From assembly GCF_002920615.1 (NCBI RefSeq), contig NZ_PQSU01000016.1:1-64000 (forward strand): DNA of 64,000 nucleotides. The letters are read 5' to 3'. The notes under the pieces are model-generated. The model did not search any database and had not been told where the DNA came from. It saw only the letters and a program-made list of their open reading frames with translations. Made by a program: the position numbers and the translations under genes. The DNA comes from Streptomyces sp. Ru62 (GTDB lineage: Bacteria; Actinomycetota; Actinomycetes; Streptomycetales; Streptomycetaceae). Shown here piece by piece: positions 1 to 8,580 of this stretch; the stretch's first letter is position 1; each line of letters begins with the position of its first letter.

Positions 1-1189
1 GCACCCTCTCGACGCGTCCACCCCACCACGCCCCTTCGCCCCCAGCACCCGGCGCCCCCGCATCCCCGCTCAGGCGCCGGACCGCGAAGATCGTCGTGTC
101 GTCCTCCAGGCAGCCACCGCTGTGGCGCAGCACACCGTCGCGGACCCGGCGGACCAGGCGGCGCGGCTCCGTGCGACGGGGGTCCGCGCGGACCGCGCGG
201 GACACCTCGCGGGCCAGCTCGTAGAACTCGCCGGGCTCGTCGCGGGCCTCGGTCACCCCGTCGGTGACCAGCAGCAGCGTCTCGTCGGCGGCCAGCCGCA
301 CCCGGTGCACGGGCGGCGGCCCGCCCGCGAGGTCACCGAGGCCGAGCGGCAGCCCGTCGCCACTGGGCAGCTCCCGGACCCCGCGCGGGCCGACGGCGAG
401 CGGGGGTTCGTGGCCGAAGTTCGTGACGTCGATCGCGTCCGTGGTGCCCTCGGGGAAGGCGATGAGCACGGCGGTGGCGAAGCGGTCGCCGTCGTCCCGG
501 CCGAGCGCGGCGGTGTGGGCGCGCTGCCGCCGCATCCGGGTCTCCAGGCGCTCGGCGACGGTCCGGAGGTCCTTCTCGTGGTACCCCGCCTCGCGGAACG
601 TACCGAGCAGCGCCGCCGCGGCCTCCACCGCGCCCAGCCCCTTGCCCTGCACGTCACCGACGAGCACCCGGGTGCCGTGCGGACCGGGCTGGATGTCGTA
701 GAAGTCGCCGCCCACCCGGGCGTCGACGTCGGCGGCCAGATACACGCCCGCGTGCTCCAGCCCGGCCCAGCACGGCGGCAGCGGACGCAGCACGGTGCGC
801 CGGGTGGTCTCGGCGATGTCCCGCATGTGCCCGGCGTGCCGCTCCTGACGCACGCGCACGACCGCGGCCAGGGTGGCCAGGGCGCCGCCGAGGGCGACGA
901 GGAGGAAGTCGCCGAATCCGGCCTGGTACTGGTCGGGCCAGGCGTTGTCCACGAGGACGTACGTCACCACGGACAGCACGCCGTAGGCCGCAGTCGTCCA
1001 CACCCCGCAGATCGCGGCGGCGATGCCCGGGACCAGCACGATCCAGGTGATGATCCGGAACTTCTCGCCGGTGTTGAAGTCCAGCACGATGACACCGACG
1101 AGCAGCAGCAGGGGCGGCAGCCACGCGACGCCCGCCCCGCGGATCCGTAGCAGCGGGCGGCGCCGCCGCCCGTACTCCGTCTCCGTCAC
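1..1189 (-). CDS. SpoIIE-family PP2C phosphatase, membrane-anchored (3' end off window)
   Basis: Reading leftward from a GTG at 1189, the frame stays open to the window edge, so the C-terminus is missing and about 396 residues are visible. A GGAGGG ribosome site lies 9 nt upstream of the GTG. The N-terminus is basic (GRRRRPLLRIRG) and is followed by about three hydrophobic helices. The second half is a SpoIIE/PP2C domain: GGDFYD (metal-binding Asp), VGDVQGKGLGA and LLLVTDGVTEARD are all present. This architecture is common in Streptomyces, where such proteins dephosphorylate anti-anti-sigma factors in partner-switching cascades; the substrate here is not identifiable. No partner anti-sigma gene is visible next door. 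Confidence 0.88.
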   Translation of the reverse strand, partial: MTETEYGRRRRPLLRIRGAGVAWLPPLLLLVGVIVLDFNTGEKFRIITWIVLVPGIAAAICGVWTTAAYGVLSVVTYVLVDNAWPDQYQAGFGDFLLVALGGALATLAAVVRVRQERHAGHMRDIAETTRRTVLRPLPPCWAGLEHAGVYLAADVDARVGGDFYDIQPGPHGTRVLVGDVQGKGLGAVEAAAALLGTFREAGYHEKDLRTVAERLETRMRRQRAHTAALGRDDGDRFATAVLIAFPEGTTDAIDVTNFGHEPPLAVGPRGVRELPSGDGLPLGLGDLAGGPPPVHRVRLAADETLLLVTDGVTEARDEPGEFYELAREVSRAVRADPRRTEPRRLVRRVRDGVLRHSGGCLEDDTTIFAVRRLSGDAGAPGAGGEGAWWGGRVERV

Positions 1190-1333
1190 GGCGGCCGGCC
1201 CTCCATGTCCTTCAGCGAACCACGGGCGAGAACGGCGCGCATCCGGGCACCCGTCTCCCTCCTGGCCGACTTGCCAGGTCGTGCGCCCCGGTGTGCGCTG
1301 GACACGGGGGCGAGGAGAGAGAGGAGTGCCCTC

Positions 1334-1849
1334 ATGGCTCAAGCGGCACCCACGCCCGGCGGAATGTCCCGGCCCGGACGCACGCCCGTGGCGGAGCGGC
1401 GGTCGTCCGACGTGGTCCGGCGCTCACCCGACGTCTTCGACGCGCGCACCCACGCGATGGGGCGGCTGGCCGTCCCGGTGGTGCTGGGGCTGATCTACGG
1501 CTACTGGGTGGCGGCCAACGACCGCGTCGGCGGCCCGATCACCGGCTCGAACCTGCTGCTCGGCTTCCTCAGCGCGCTGGTGTTCGCGGTGCTGTGCGCG
1601 GCCCTGCTGATCCTGTCCCCCCGTATGCCGCGGGAGGTGCACGCGCTGCTGTGGACGGCGTTCGTCGGCTGCGCGTTCGGCTTCCTCTACAACCAGCGGG
1701 GCAGCTTCATCCCCACCCAGAGCGGCAGCCAGAGCGGCGACGTGCCGCGGGCGGTGCTGATGTCGCTGCTGGTGTCGGCGGCCACCTTCGCCGCGTTCTT
1801 CTACCACTACTACACGCGGGAGGACGCGTTCGGACGCCGGATCCGCTGA
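1334..1849 (+). CDS. Hypothetical membrane protein, four helices
   Basis: This is a 171-residue protein. The ATG at 1334 is preferred over in-frame starts further upstream because GAGGAG sits just before it. A polar N-terminal stretch of about 45 residues precedes four hydrophobic segments: around LAVPVVLGLIYGYWVA, LLLGFLSALVFAVLCAALLI, LLWTAFVGCAFGFLY and VLMSLLVSAATFAAFFY. The protein ends with charged residues. I do not recognise a named family, and the function is unknown. It runs divergently from the SpoIIE phosphatase. The last codons are part of a 28-bp tandem duplication that crosses the stop codon, and a strong hairpin follows. Confidence 0.75.
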   Translation: MAQAAPTPGGMSRPGRTPVAERRSSDVVRRSPDVFDARTHAMGRLAVPVVLGLIYGYWVAANDRVGGPITGSNLLLGFLSALVFAVLCAALLILSPRMPREVHALLWTAFVGCAFGFLYNQRGSFIPTQSGSQSGDVPRAVLMSLLVSAATFAAFFYHYYTREDAFGRRIR

Positions 1850-1868
1850 GGACGCGTTCGGACGCCGG
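1821..1868. repeat. Tandem duplication across a stop codon
   Basis: The 20-mer AGGACGCGTTCGGACGCCGG occurs at 1821-1840 and again at 1849-1868, a period of 28 bp. The first copy encodes the C-terminal residues of the membrane protein. The second lies just after its TGA, so the gene's 3' end has been duplicated in place. Confidence 0.85.
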
Positions 1869-1911
1869 GCCGGGTGCCGGATCCGCCGGCGAGGCCGCGT
1901 CCCGGGCGGGT

Positions 1912-1949
1912 GTGCGTGGGCCCCGGCCGGTCGGCCGGGGCCCACGCAC
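1912..1949. terminator. Strong GC hairpin terminator
   Basis: GTGCGTGGGCCCCGGCC (1912-1928) pairs perfectly with 1933-1949 around a 4-nt GGTC loop. There is no T-tract, as is usual in Streptomyces. It sits 62 nt after the membrane protein's stop codon. Confidence 0.8.
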
Positions 1950-2094
1950 TCCCCTGTCTCCCCAGTGGCCCGCATCAGCCACTTCCTTCTCCCCAGCACC
2001 AGGAAACACCCGTTCGGGTGAAGCCTCCACCGGAGAGCGCCCGAACGCAGTCCTCCCGCTCGCGCCCCGGCCCCGCCGGCCCTTGCCTGGAAGC

Positions 2095-3003
2095 GTGCCC
2101 CCACGCATCAGGAGCGCCCTGTCGGCCGTACTGATCACCCTGTCCTGCCTCCTCGTGCCGTTCGGCGCGCTGGCGGCCTGGGCGGCGTACGGGCTCACCG
2201 ACACGGGCCGGTACGTCACCACGATGGCGCCGCTCGCCGCCGACCCGGCCGTGCGGGAGGCCGTCGTGGACACGGTCGGCGACGGCATCCTGCGCGCGGT
2301 GGACGAGCATCTGGACATGCGCCCGGTACGCGGCTCGGTCCGGCCGTTCGTGCACGACGCGGTGCGCTCCTTCACCCAGACCCGCGCCTTCCGGCTGGCC
2401 TGGGACACCGGCAACCGGATCACCCACGACGCCGTCCTGCGCGCCCTGCGCGGGGAGGACGAGCGCGCCGTCACCGTCGACCTGGCTCCCGTCACCGCCC
2501 AGGTCAAACTCCAGCTCACCCGTGATCACGTGCCGCTCGCCGCGCACATCCCGGTGGAGCACACCGAGGTGCCCGTGCTCCCGGCGGACCGGCTGCCCAC
2601 GCTGCGGAAGGGGTACCACGTGCTGGAAGTCGCCGGCTTCTGGCTGCCGGTGGCGGCCGTGGTCTTCGCCGTCGGCGGGATCGCGCTCGCCGTCCACCGG
2701 CGCCGGGCCGTCACGGCGACCGCCCTGGGCACGGCCCTGGGCGGCGCCCTGCTGGTCATCGCCCTGGACGTCGGCCGTGGCCTGACCCTGGCCGGCCTGC
2801 CCGCCGGTGTCCCCCACCCGGCGGCGGGCGCCGTCTACGACGCCCTGACCGGCACCCTGCGCACGACCGCCTGGCTGCTGCTGGGCCTCGGCCTGGCGGT
2901 CGCCCTCGCCGTCCGGCTCACCCGCCGCCTCCGACTGCCCCGCCGCACGCCACGCCGGCAAGCACCCCCGGCACCCGCCCCACCGCCCCGGGCCCGGACC
3001 TGA
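2095..3003 (+). CDS. Hypothetical membrane protein with large outer domain
   Basis: This is a 302-residue protein starting at GTG 2095 (an in-frame TTG at 2083 is an alternative; the ribosome site is weak). One hydrophobic helix near the N-terminus (SALSAVLITLSCLLVPFGAL) is followed by about 150 polar residues, probably outside the membrane, and then three hydrophobic helices. The C-terminus is rich in Arg and Pro. The polar part contains TDTGRYVTTMAPLAADPAVR, a pattern I associate with uncharacterised Streptomyces membrane proteins. I assign no function. The 3' end carries one copy of a 37-bp direct repeat whose second copy lies downstream. Confidence 0.72.
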   Translation: MPPRIRSALSAVLITLSCLLVPFGALAAWAAYGLTDTGRYVTTMAPLAADPAVREAVVDTVGDGILRAVDEHLDMRPVRGSVRPFVHDAVRSFTQTRAFRLAWDTGNRITHDAVLRALRGEDERAVTVDLAPVTAQVKLQLTRDHVPLAAHIPVEHTEVPVLPADRLPTLRKGYHVLEVAGFWLPVAAVVFAVGGIALAVHRRRAVTATALGTALGGALLVIALDVGRGLTLAGLPAGVPHPAAGAVYDALTGTLRTTAWLLLGLGLAVALAVRLTRRLRLPRRTPRRQAPPAPAPPPRART

Positions 3004-3128
3004 CCCCACCCGGCACCCACCCCGGTCCCACGCGCCACCACGTCAAACCCCCGCCGGCCCCCGGCCCCCCTCACCATCCGGCTCACCACCCCACGCCACG
3101 CCGGCAAGCACCCCCGGCACCCGCCCCA
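2946..3128. repeat. 37-bp direct repeat; non-coding 3004-3292
   Basis: A 37-bp stretch at 2946-2982, inside the 3' end of the preceding gene, is repeated exactly at 3092-3128 in the C-rich non-coding spacer. Both copies follow a CCGGCTCACC block. A shorter echo (GTCAAACCCC/TGCCGGCCCC type) occurs near 3042 and 3265. The 289-nt spacer therefore looks like decayed, partly duplicated gene-end sequence. I see no gene in it. Confidence 0.8.
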
Positions 3129-3292
3129 ACCGCTCCCCCCTCCCCCCACACACCGAGCCCCACCCGCCGACCGCCCGTCGCCCACGCCCGCCCGACACCC
3201 CGCGCACGACCCCAGACCACTGCCGGCCCCCGGCCCACAACTGACCGGCCCCCGCGCACAGCCGTCAAACCCCTGCCGGCCCCGTCCCACTC

Positions 3293-4633
3293 TCACACCC
3301 CGGCCGCCCCGCCCCGCGCGACCTCGGCGAGCGTCTCCAGTGCCCGTCCCAACCGCCCCTCCGACACCGACCCGAGTCCGAGCCTGACCGCGTCCGGTGT
3401 CCGGTTGGGGTCGACGCTGAAGGCCGTGCCCGGGGTGACGGCGATGCCGTGTGACCGTGCCGCCGCCGTGAAGGTGTCCGCCCGCCAGGGCGCGGGCAGC
3501 TCCCACCAGGCGAAGTAGGCGGCCGGGTCGGACCGTACGGTGAACCCGGCCAGTCTCTCGGCGACCAGCCGCTGCCGGCGCCGCGCGTCCTGCCGTTTGG
3601 CGGCCACCAGCCGGTCCACGGTGCCGTCCCCGAGCCAGCGCACGGCCGCCTCCAGCGCGAAGGAGCCCGCGCTCCACCCGCCGGAGCGGACGGCCCGCGC
3701 CACCGCCTCCACGCGGTCCTCCGGTACGACGGCGTAGCCGACGGTGAGTCCGGGAGCGACCCGCTTGGACAGGCTGTCGACGAGGTGAACCAGACCGGGC
3801 GCGAGCGCGGCGAGCGGGGGCGTGCCGCCGGTGTCCAGGAAGGCCCAGATCCGGTCCTCCACCACCGGCGTCCCCAGCCTGTGGACACAGTCGGCCAGCT
3901 CCCGCAGCCGCCCGGCGCCGATCGTGCGCGAGGTCGGGTTGTGCAGGGCCGGCTGGAGGTAGAGCGCGGACAGCGGCGCGCCGCGGTGGGCGGCGGCCAC
4001 CGCCTCCGGCAGCGGCCCCTCCGCGTCCGCGGCGAGCGGCACGAGGACCAGCCCGAGGCGCGCCGCGATCTCCTTGACCAGCGGATACGTCAATGGTTCC
4101 ACCCCGACCCGGCCGCCGGGCCGGACCAGCGCGGCGAGGGTGGCGGCGATGGCCTGGCGGGCGTTGCCGGTGAACAGGATCCGCTCCGGCCCGGCCCGCA
4201 GCCCGCTCCCGGCGAGCAGGGCGGCGACCGCCTCCCGGGCCGCCGGGGTGCCCGCCGCCGGGGCCGGCCGCAGCGCCAGGCCGAGCGCGTCCGGCCGCAG
4301 CAGCGAGGTCAGGGCCGGCGCCAGCAGCTCGGCCTGGCCGGGCACGGAGGGGTAGTTCAGCTCCAGGTTGACCAGCGGGGCGCCGGCCGCCTCGGTCAGG
4401 GCGATCCCGGGCTGCCCGCCCGGCGCGGTCGCCCGCACGAACGTGCCGCGGCCGACCTCGCCCACCACCAGTCCCCGGCGCACGAGTTCGGCGTACACCC
4501 GACCGGCCGTCGACGGCGCGATGCCCCGGCGGCGCGCGAACACCCGCTGAGGCGGCAGCCGTTGGCCGGGCCGCAGCCGTCCGGCGGTGATGTCGGCGGC
4601 GATCCGGTCGGCGATGCGCCGGTAGTCGTCCAC
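3293..4633 (-). CDS. MocR-type GntR regulator with aminotransferase-like domain
   Basis: This is a 446-residue protein. Residues 1-70 form a GntR winged helix (ITAGRLRPGQRLPPQRVFAR; APSTAGRVYAEL). The rest is a fold-type I PLP aminotransferase-like domain. The Schiff-base lysine is K290 in SLSK, and HNPT near 231 and D260 are also present. MocR/PdxR/GabR proteins bind PLP and often an amino compound and usually control a divergent target. Here the divergent neighbour is an alpha/beta hydrolase, and the shared 88-nt spacer holds two direct repeats (see 4661-4694), the classic MocR operator arrangement. The effector cannot be read from sequence. Confidence 0.93.
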   Translation of the reverse strand: MDDYRRIADRIAADITAGRLRPGQRLPPQRVFARRRGIAPSTAGRVYAELVRRGLVVGEVGRGTFVRATAPGGQPGIALTEAAGAPLVNLELNYPSVPGQAELLAPALTSLLRPDALGLALRPAPAAGTPAAREAVAALLAGSGLRAGPERILFTGNARQAIAATLAALVRPGGRVGVEPLTYPLVKEIAARLGLVLVPLAADAEGPLPEAVAAAHRGAPLSALYLQPALHNPTSRTIGAGRLRELADCVHRLGTPVVEDRIWAFLDTGGTPPLAALAPGLVHLVDSLSKRVAPGLTVGYAVVPEDRVEAVARAVRSGGWSAGSFALEAAVRWLGDGTVDRLVAAKRQDARRRQRLVAERLAGFTVRSDPAAYFAWWELPAPWRADTFTAAARSHGIAVTPGTAFSVDPNRTPDAVRLGLGSVSEGRLGRALETLAEVARGGAAGV

Positions 4634-4660
4634 AACTCCCCCTGTCCCCGCACCCGTTGG

Positions 4661-4714
4661 ATTGCACCGAGGGCAAAGATCTTATTGCACCGAGTGACGA
4701 CGGCACCCTAGGGT
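4661..4714 (+). promoter_or_regulatory. MocR-type direct-repeat operator and hydrolase promoter
   Basis: ATTGCACCGAG occurs at 4661-4671 and again at 4684-4694, spaced 23 bp (about two helical turns). The second copy contains TTGCAC (4686-4691), which with TAGGGT (4709-4714) and a 17-bp spacer makes a good promoter. Its start would fall at about 4721, so the hydrolase mRNA may be leaderless. One repeat upstream and one over the -35 is typical of MocR control. Confidence 0.62.
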
Positions 4715-4721
4715 CGTTGCC

Positions 4722-5504
4722 ATGCCCTCCTTCCTCGCATTCGAGGACAAAGACCCCGGAACCTCCTCCCGGGTCCCCCTCGTCCTCGTCCACGGCCACC
4801 CCTTCGACCGCACGATGTGGCGGCCGCAGCTCACCGAGTTCGCCGCGACCCGCCGGGTCATCGCCCCCGACCTGCGCGGCTACGGCGCCTCCCCCGTCAC
4901 CCCCGGCAAGGTCCCGCTCGCCCGTCACGCCCAGGACATCGCGGACCTCCTGGACCACCTGGGCGTGGACACCTTCGTCCTCGCCGGCCTGTCCATGGGC
5001 GGCCAGATCGCCATGGAGTGCGCCGCCCGCTTCGGCGACCGGATCCGGGGCCTCGTCCTCGCCGACACCTTCCCCGAGGCCGAGACTCCCGAGGGCCGAC
5101 GGGGCCGCGAGGCCATGGCCGGCCGGCTGCTCGCCGAGGGCATGCGCGGCTACGCCGACGAGGTGCTGGAGAAGATGGTCGCCCCCTACGCCGACCCCGA
5201 GGTCAAGACCCATGTGCACCGCATGATGACGGCCACCTCCCCGGAGGGTGCCGCCGCCGCGCTGCGCGGCCGGGCCGAACGCCCCGACTACCGCGCCCTG
5301 CTGACGACGCTGCCCGTACCCGCCCTCGTCCTCGTCGGCGCCGACGACACCTACACCCCGGTCGCCGGCGCCGAGGCGATGCACGCGTCCCTCCCCGACT
5401 CCGTCCTGCACGTCATCGAGGGCGCCGCCCACCTGCCCAACCTGGAACGCCCCGAGGAGTTCAACCGCGCGCTGGCGGAATTCCTGGCGCGGCTGGACGG
5501 CTGA
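4722..5504 (+). CDS. Alpha/beta hydrolase
   Basis: This is a 260-residue, soluble, full-length alpha/beta hydrolase of the single-domain type. The catalytic triad is readable: nucleophile S91 in GLSMGG, acid D208 or D209 in VGADDTYTP, and H237 in GAAHLPN. The oxyanion-hole motif HGHPFDRT is near the N-terminus. There is no signal peptide or membrane segment. The divergent MocR gene probably controls it. The substrate is unknown; this family includes 3-oxoadipate enol-lactonases, haloperoxidase-like enzymes and esterases, and nothing nearby narrows the choice. The next gene begins 17 nt after its stop. Confidence 0.92.
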   Translation: MPSFLAFEDKDPGTSSRVPLVLVHGHPFDRTMWRPQLTEFAATRRVIAPDLRGYGASPVTPGKVPLARHAQDIADLLDHLGVDTFVLAGLSMGGQIAMECAARFGDRIRGLVLADTFPEAETPEGRRGREAMAGRLLAEGMRGYADEVLEKMVAPYADPEVKTHVHRMMTATSPEGAAAALRGRAERPDYRALLTTLPVPALVLVGADDTYTPVAGAEAMHASLPDSVLHVIEGAAHLPNLERPEEFNRALAEFLARLDG

Positions 5505-5521
5505 AACGTAGGCTCGCTCGC

Positions 5522-6520
5522 GTGACCCAGCGCTCCGGCCGCGGGCCCGGCGCCTGGTGCGCCGGGCTGCTGCTCGCCGGGGTGAGCGTGGTCGTCGGCT
5601 GCCGGGTCGCCGACACCGACGGCATCACCCCCGTACCGCAACTGCTCGCCTTCCTGCCCTGGCTGCTCGCCCCCACCGGCTTCGCGCTGCTGTGCGCGCT
5701 GGCCGCCCGTTGGTGGCCGGGCCTGGTCTGGGGGGTCGCCGTCCTCGGCCTGCTCGCCTGGTACCTGGAGCCGTACGGCAAGACCGCCGAGCCAAGCGGG
5801 CCACCCCTCGCCCGGCTCCGCGTGCTCACCGCGAACGTCGAGTCCGGCCGCGGCACGCCCGCGCTGGTCGCGGTCCTGCGCGACCGGCGGCCGGACGTGG
5901 TCTTCGTCCAGGAGTGCGAGTCCGGCTGCCGGGCCGCCCTGGAAGGGGACTTCGCGAGCGTCTACCCGCACCGCCGGGCCGTCGAGGAGGACGGCTCCAA
6001 GGGCTCCCTCATCCTGAGCCGCTTCCCGCTCGGCCCCGCCGCGGGCGTCCGCGGCACGCTGGGCATGCCCGGCGCCGTGGCCGACGTACGCGGACACGCC
6101 GTACGCCTCCAGCTCGCCCACACCGTGCCGCCGCTGCCGGACCGGGTGGGCCCGTGGCGCCGCGAACTGGCCCGGCTCCGCGCCTTCGCCGCCGCCCACG
6201 ACGACGGCCCCCTGATCCTCGCCGGGGACTTCAACGCCTCCCAGGACCACGCGGCCTTCCGGCGCGTCCTCGACACCGGCCTCAGCGACGCCGCCCGCCT
6301 CACCGGGCACGACCGCGCCCCGAGCTGGCCCGCCCGCACCGCCTCCGTCATCGGCGTCCAGATCGACCACGTGCTGGTGTCCCGGGACTTCACCGCGAGC
6401 GGCGCCCTCTTCCTGCGCGTGTCCGGCACCGACCACCGCGCCCTCGTCGTGGACCTCACCCTGCACGGGCGGGACCGAACAGTGCGCTGGCAGGCCCGAA
6501 CCCTGCACGGGCGGGCCTGA
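5522..6520 (+). CDS. Membrane protein of endonuclease/exonuclease/phosphatase family
   Basis: This is a 332-residue protein starting at GTG 5522, 17 nt after the hydrolase. About 75 N-terminal residues form three hydrophobic segments. The C-terminal EEP (DNase I-like) domain starts near LRVLTANVESG and keeps the catalytic set: QE in VFVQECE, GDFNAS, QIDHVL and SGTDHRALVV. The fold suggests a metal-dependent phosphodiesterase or phosphatase facing the outside of the membrane. The substrate is unknown. The C-terminus contains a short in-frame duplication (LHGRD/LHGRA). The promoter of the next gene overlaps this gene's stop codon. Confidence 0.9.
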   Translation: MTQRSGRGPGAWCAGLLLAGVSVVVGCRVADTDGITPVPQLLAFLPWLLAPTGFALLCALAARWWPGLVWGVAVLGLLAWYLEPYGKTAEPSGPPLARLRVLTANVESGRGTPALVAVLRDRRPDVVFVQECESGCRAALEGDFASVYPHRRAVEEDGSKGSLILSRFPLGPAAGVRGTLGMPGAVADVRGHAVRLQLAHTVPPLPDRVGPWRRELARLRAFAAAHDDGPLILAGDFNASQDHAAFRRVLDTGLSDAARLTGHDRAPSWPARTASVIGVQIDHVLVSRDFTASGALFLRVSGTDHRALVVDLTLHGRDRTVRWQARTLHGRA

Positions 6521-6546
6521 CCCGAATGGATCAACCCGGTGATAAT
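6517..6546 (+). promoter_or_regulatory. Probable leaderless promoter of the FUSC gene
   Basis: CTGACC (6517-6522) and GATAAT (6541-6546) are separated by 18 bp. The ATG follows GATAAT by only 6 nt and no Shine-Dalgarno sequence is present, so transcription should start at or next to the ATG. The -35 overlaps the TGA of the upstream gene. Confidence 0.6.
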
Positions 6547-6552
6547 GGGCGC

Positions 6553-8496
6553 ATGTCCCGAGAGTTCCCCATCAGCCTCACCCCTCCCGACTGGCTGGTG
6601 CGGAACCTCAAACCCCAGCAGGCCCCCGTCAACGGGGCCGCCGTGGCCCGCGCCGCCCTCGCCATGGCCCTCCCGCTGGCGCTCGGCCTCGCCGCCGGCC
6701 GCCCGGCGTACGGCGCCCTCGCCTCCATGGGCGCCCTGTCCGGCGTCATCGGCGACACCGCCGACGCCTACCGCATGCGCGTCCTCAACATCGCCGTACC
6801 GCAGCTCTTCGGCGCGGTCGGCGTGACCCTGGGCACCCTGGTGTACGGGCACGGCTGGTACGCGGTGGCCGCGGTCACCGGCGTCGCCCTGGTCTCCGGC
6901 ATGATCTCCACGATCGGCGCGGTCGCCTCGGTCTCCGGCCTGCTCCTGCTGCTGAACTGCGTGGTGGGCGCGGGGCTCCCGCTTCCCTCCCCCTGGTGGC
7001 TCGCCCCGACCCTGCTGACCGGCGGCGGCCTCCTCGTCCTCGGCCTCGGGCTGCTGGCCTGGCCACTGCGCGCGGGCGTGCCCGAACGCGCCGCGGTCGC
7101 CGCCACCTACCGCACGGTCGCCACCCTCCTCACCACCGCGGGCACCGACCGCACCGAGGAGTACGAGGAGGCCCGCCGCACCGTCACCCACTCCCTCAAC
7201 GAGTCGTACGACCTGATCCTGGCCCGGCGCGCCCGCCACCACGGCCGCAGCCCGGACCTCACCCGCCTCCTCGCCCAGCTCAACGCGATCACCCCGGTGA
7301 TCGAGGCGGCCCCCGCGGCCCACCTGGCGGCCCGCCCGCTCCCCCCGGAGATCCCGGAAGCCTTCCACCACCTGGCCGATGCCGTCGCCACCGGGGCGAG
7401 CACCCTCCCGCCCCTGAACCTCCCCGTCCCCACCACGGAAACCGCCCGGGCGGTGGACCACGCCCTGCGCCATGCCGCCGAGGTCGTCACCGCCCCCGAC
7501 GTGGACCCCCGGGGCATCGACGACCGCCTCGGCCGGCCGGCCGCCCTCGGCGTCCGCACCGCCCGCGCGGCCCGCAACGTCGTCCTGTCCGCCAACTCCT
7601 GGCGCTACGGCGTACGGCTCGCCGTCTGCATCGGCATCGCGCAGGCCCTGGTCTCGCTGATCCCCGTCCCGCGCTCCAACTGGGTCGCCCTGACCATCAC
7701 CTTCGTCCTCAAGCCCGACTTCGGCTCGGTCTTCTCCCGCGCCCTGCTGCGCGCCCTCGGCACGGTGGCCGGTCTGCTGATCGCGGCGGTGGTGCTGGCC
7801 GAGGTCCCGCTCGGCTGGTGGGACGTCCCCGTCCTCTTCCTCCTGGCCCCCCTGATCCCGGCCCTCACCCCCCGGGGCTACGGCTACCAGACCGCCGCCA
7901 TCACCCCGGTGATCCTCATCCTGTCCGACGTCCTCAACCACCAGGGCACGGCGCTCCTGCTGCCCCGGCTGGCCGACTCCCTCCTGGGCTGCGCCGTCGC
8001 CCTGACCGCCGGTTACCTCCTGTGGCCCGAGAGCTGGCACACCCGGGTCGGCGACCGCCTCGCCGACGCGGTGGCCGACACGGCGGCGTACGTCGAGGCC
8101 GCCTTCGGCCCGCATGCCGACCCGCCCGCCCGGGCCCGCATGCGCCGCCGCCTCTACCGCGACCTGTCCGTCATCCGGACGGAATTCCAGCGGGCCCTGA
8201 CCGAACCACCGCCGACCGGCCGACGCGCCGCCGCGTGGTGGCCGCTGGTCGTCGCCGTGGAACGGATCGTGGACGCCACGACGGCCGCCCGCGTCCGCGT
8301 CCGCCACGGGGCGGCGGCGCCCTCCTCGGCCGAGGTCGCCCAGGTCACCCTGCAACTGCGGGAACTGTCGGAGGGCGTACGGAACGCGGAGACCCTCATC
8401 GCCGTCCGCACCGACCTGACCGGCCCGGCGGGCAGCGTGCTGGAACCCCTGCGCCAGGAGGTCGCCGCGGCCCGCTCGATCGCGTCCCCGCGCTGA
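6553..8496 (+). CDS. FUSC-family inner-membrane exporter-like protein
   Basis: This is a 647-residue protein. It has two hydrophobic clusters of about five to six helices each (roughly residues 30-170 and 355-500), separated and followed by helical cytoplasmic segments. This is the duplicated layout of FUSC/YccS/AaeB-like aromatic-acid efflux proteins. The second cluster holds the FUSC signature region RSNWVALTITFVLKPDFGSV and GTVAGL. Substrate and partners are unknown, and no efflux adaptor gene is nearby. The ATG at 6553 is preceded by a near-consensus -10 but no ribosome site, so a leaderless mRNA is likely. Confidence 0.88.
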   Translation: MSREFPISLTPPDWLVRNLKPQQAPVNGAAVARAALAMALPLALGLAAGRPAYGALASMGALSGVIGDTADAYRMRVLNIAVPQLFGAVGVTLGTLVYGHGWYAVAAVTGVALVSGMISTIGAVASVSGLLLLLNCVVGAGLPLPSPWWLAPTLLTGGGLLVLGLGLLAWPLRAGVPERAAVAATYRTVATLLTTAGTDRTEEYEEARRTVTHSLNESYDLILARRARHHGRSPDLTRLLAQLNAITPVIEAAPAAHLAARPLPPEIPEAFHHLADAVATGASTLPPLNLPVPTTETARAVDHALRHAAEVVTAPDVDPRGIDDRLGRPAALGVRTARAARNVVLSANSWRYGVRLAVCIGIAQALVSLIPVPRSNWVALTITFVLKPDFGSVFSRALLRALGTVAGLLIAAVVLAEVPLGWWDVPVLFLLAPLIPALTPRGYGYQTAAITPVILILSDVLNHQGTALLLPRLADSLLGCAVALTAGYLLWPESWHTRVGDRLADAVADTAAYVEAAFGPHADPPARARMRRRLYRDLSVIRTEFQRALTEPPPTGRRAAAWWPLVVAVERIVDATTAARVRVRHGAAAPSSAEVAQVTLQLRELSEGVRNAETLIAVRTDLTGPAGSVLEPLRQEVAAARSIASPR

Positions 8497-8580
8497 GCGC
8501 CCCCGTAATCCGGGGCCGCTAACCTTACGTGTCCGTCCTGGCCAGGGATTGACGGCTACACCTCACGAAGGGTTGCGCAC

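Noticed and set aside
3043..3268. Small minus-strand frames in the C-rich spacer after 3003
   Set aside because: Translations are Gly/Arg/Trp-rich noise from duplicated, C-rich DNA; no start signal or homology.
2835..5432. Open frame of more than 860 codons on the minus strand
   Set aside because: It runs antisense to the hydrolase and out of frame with the MocR gene, has no recognisable domain, and arises because GC-rich codons rarely form stop codons.
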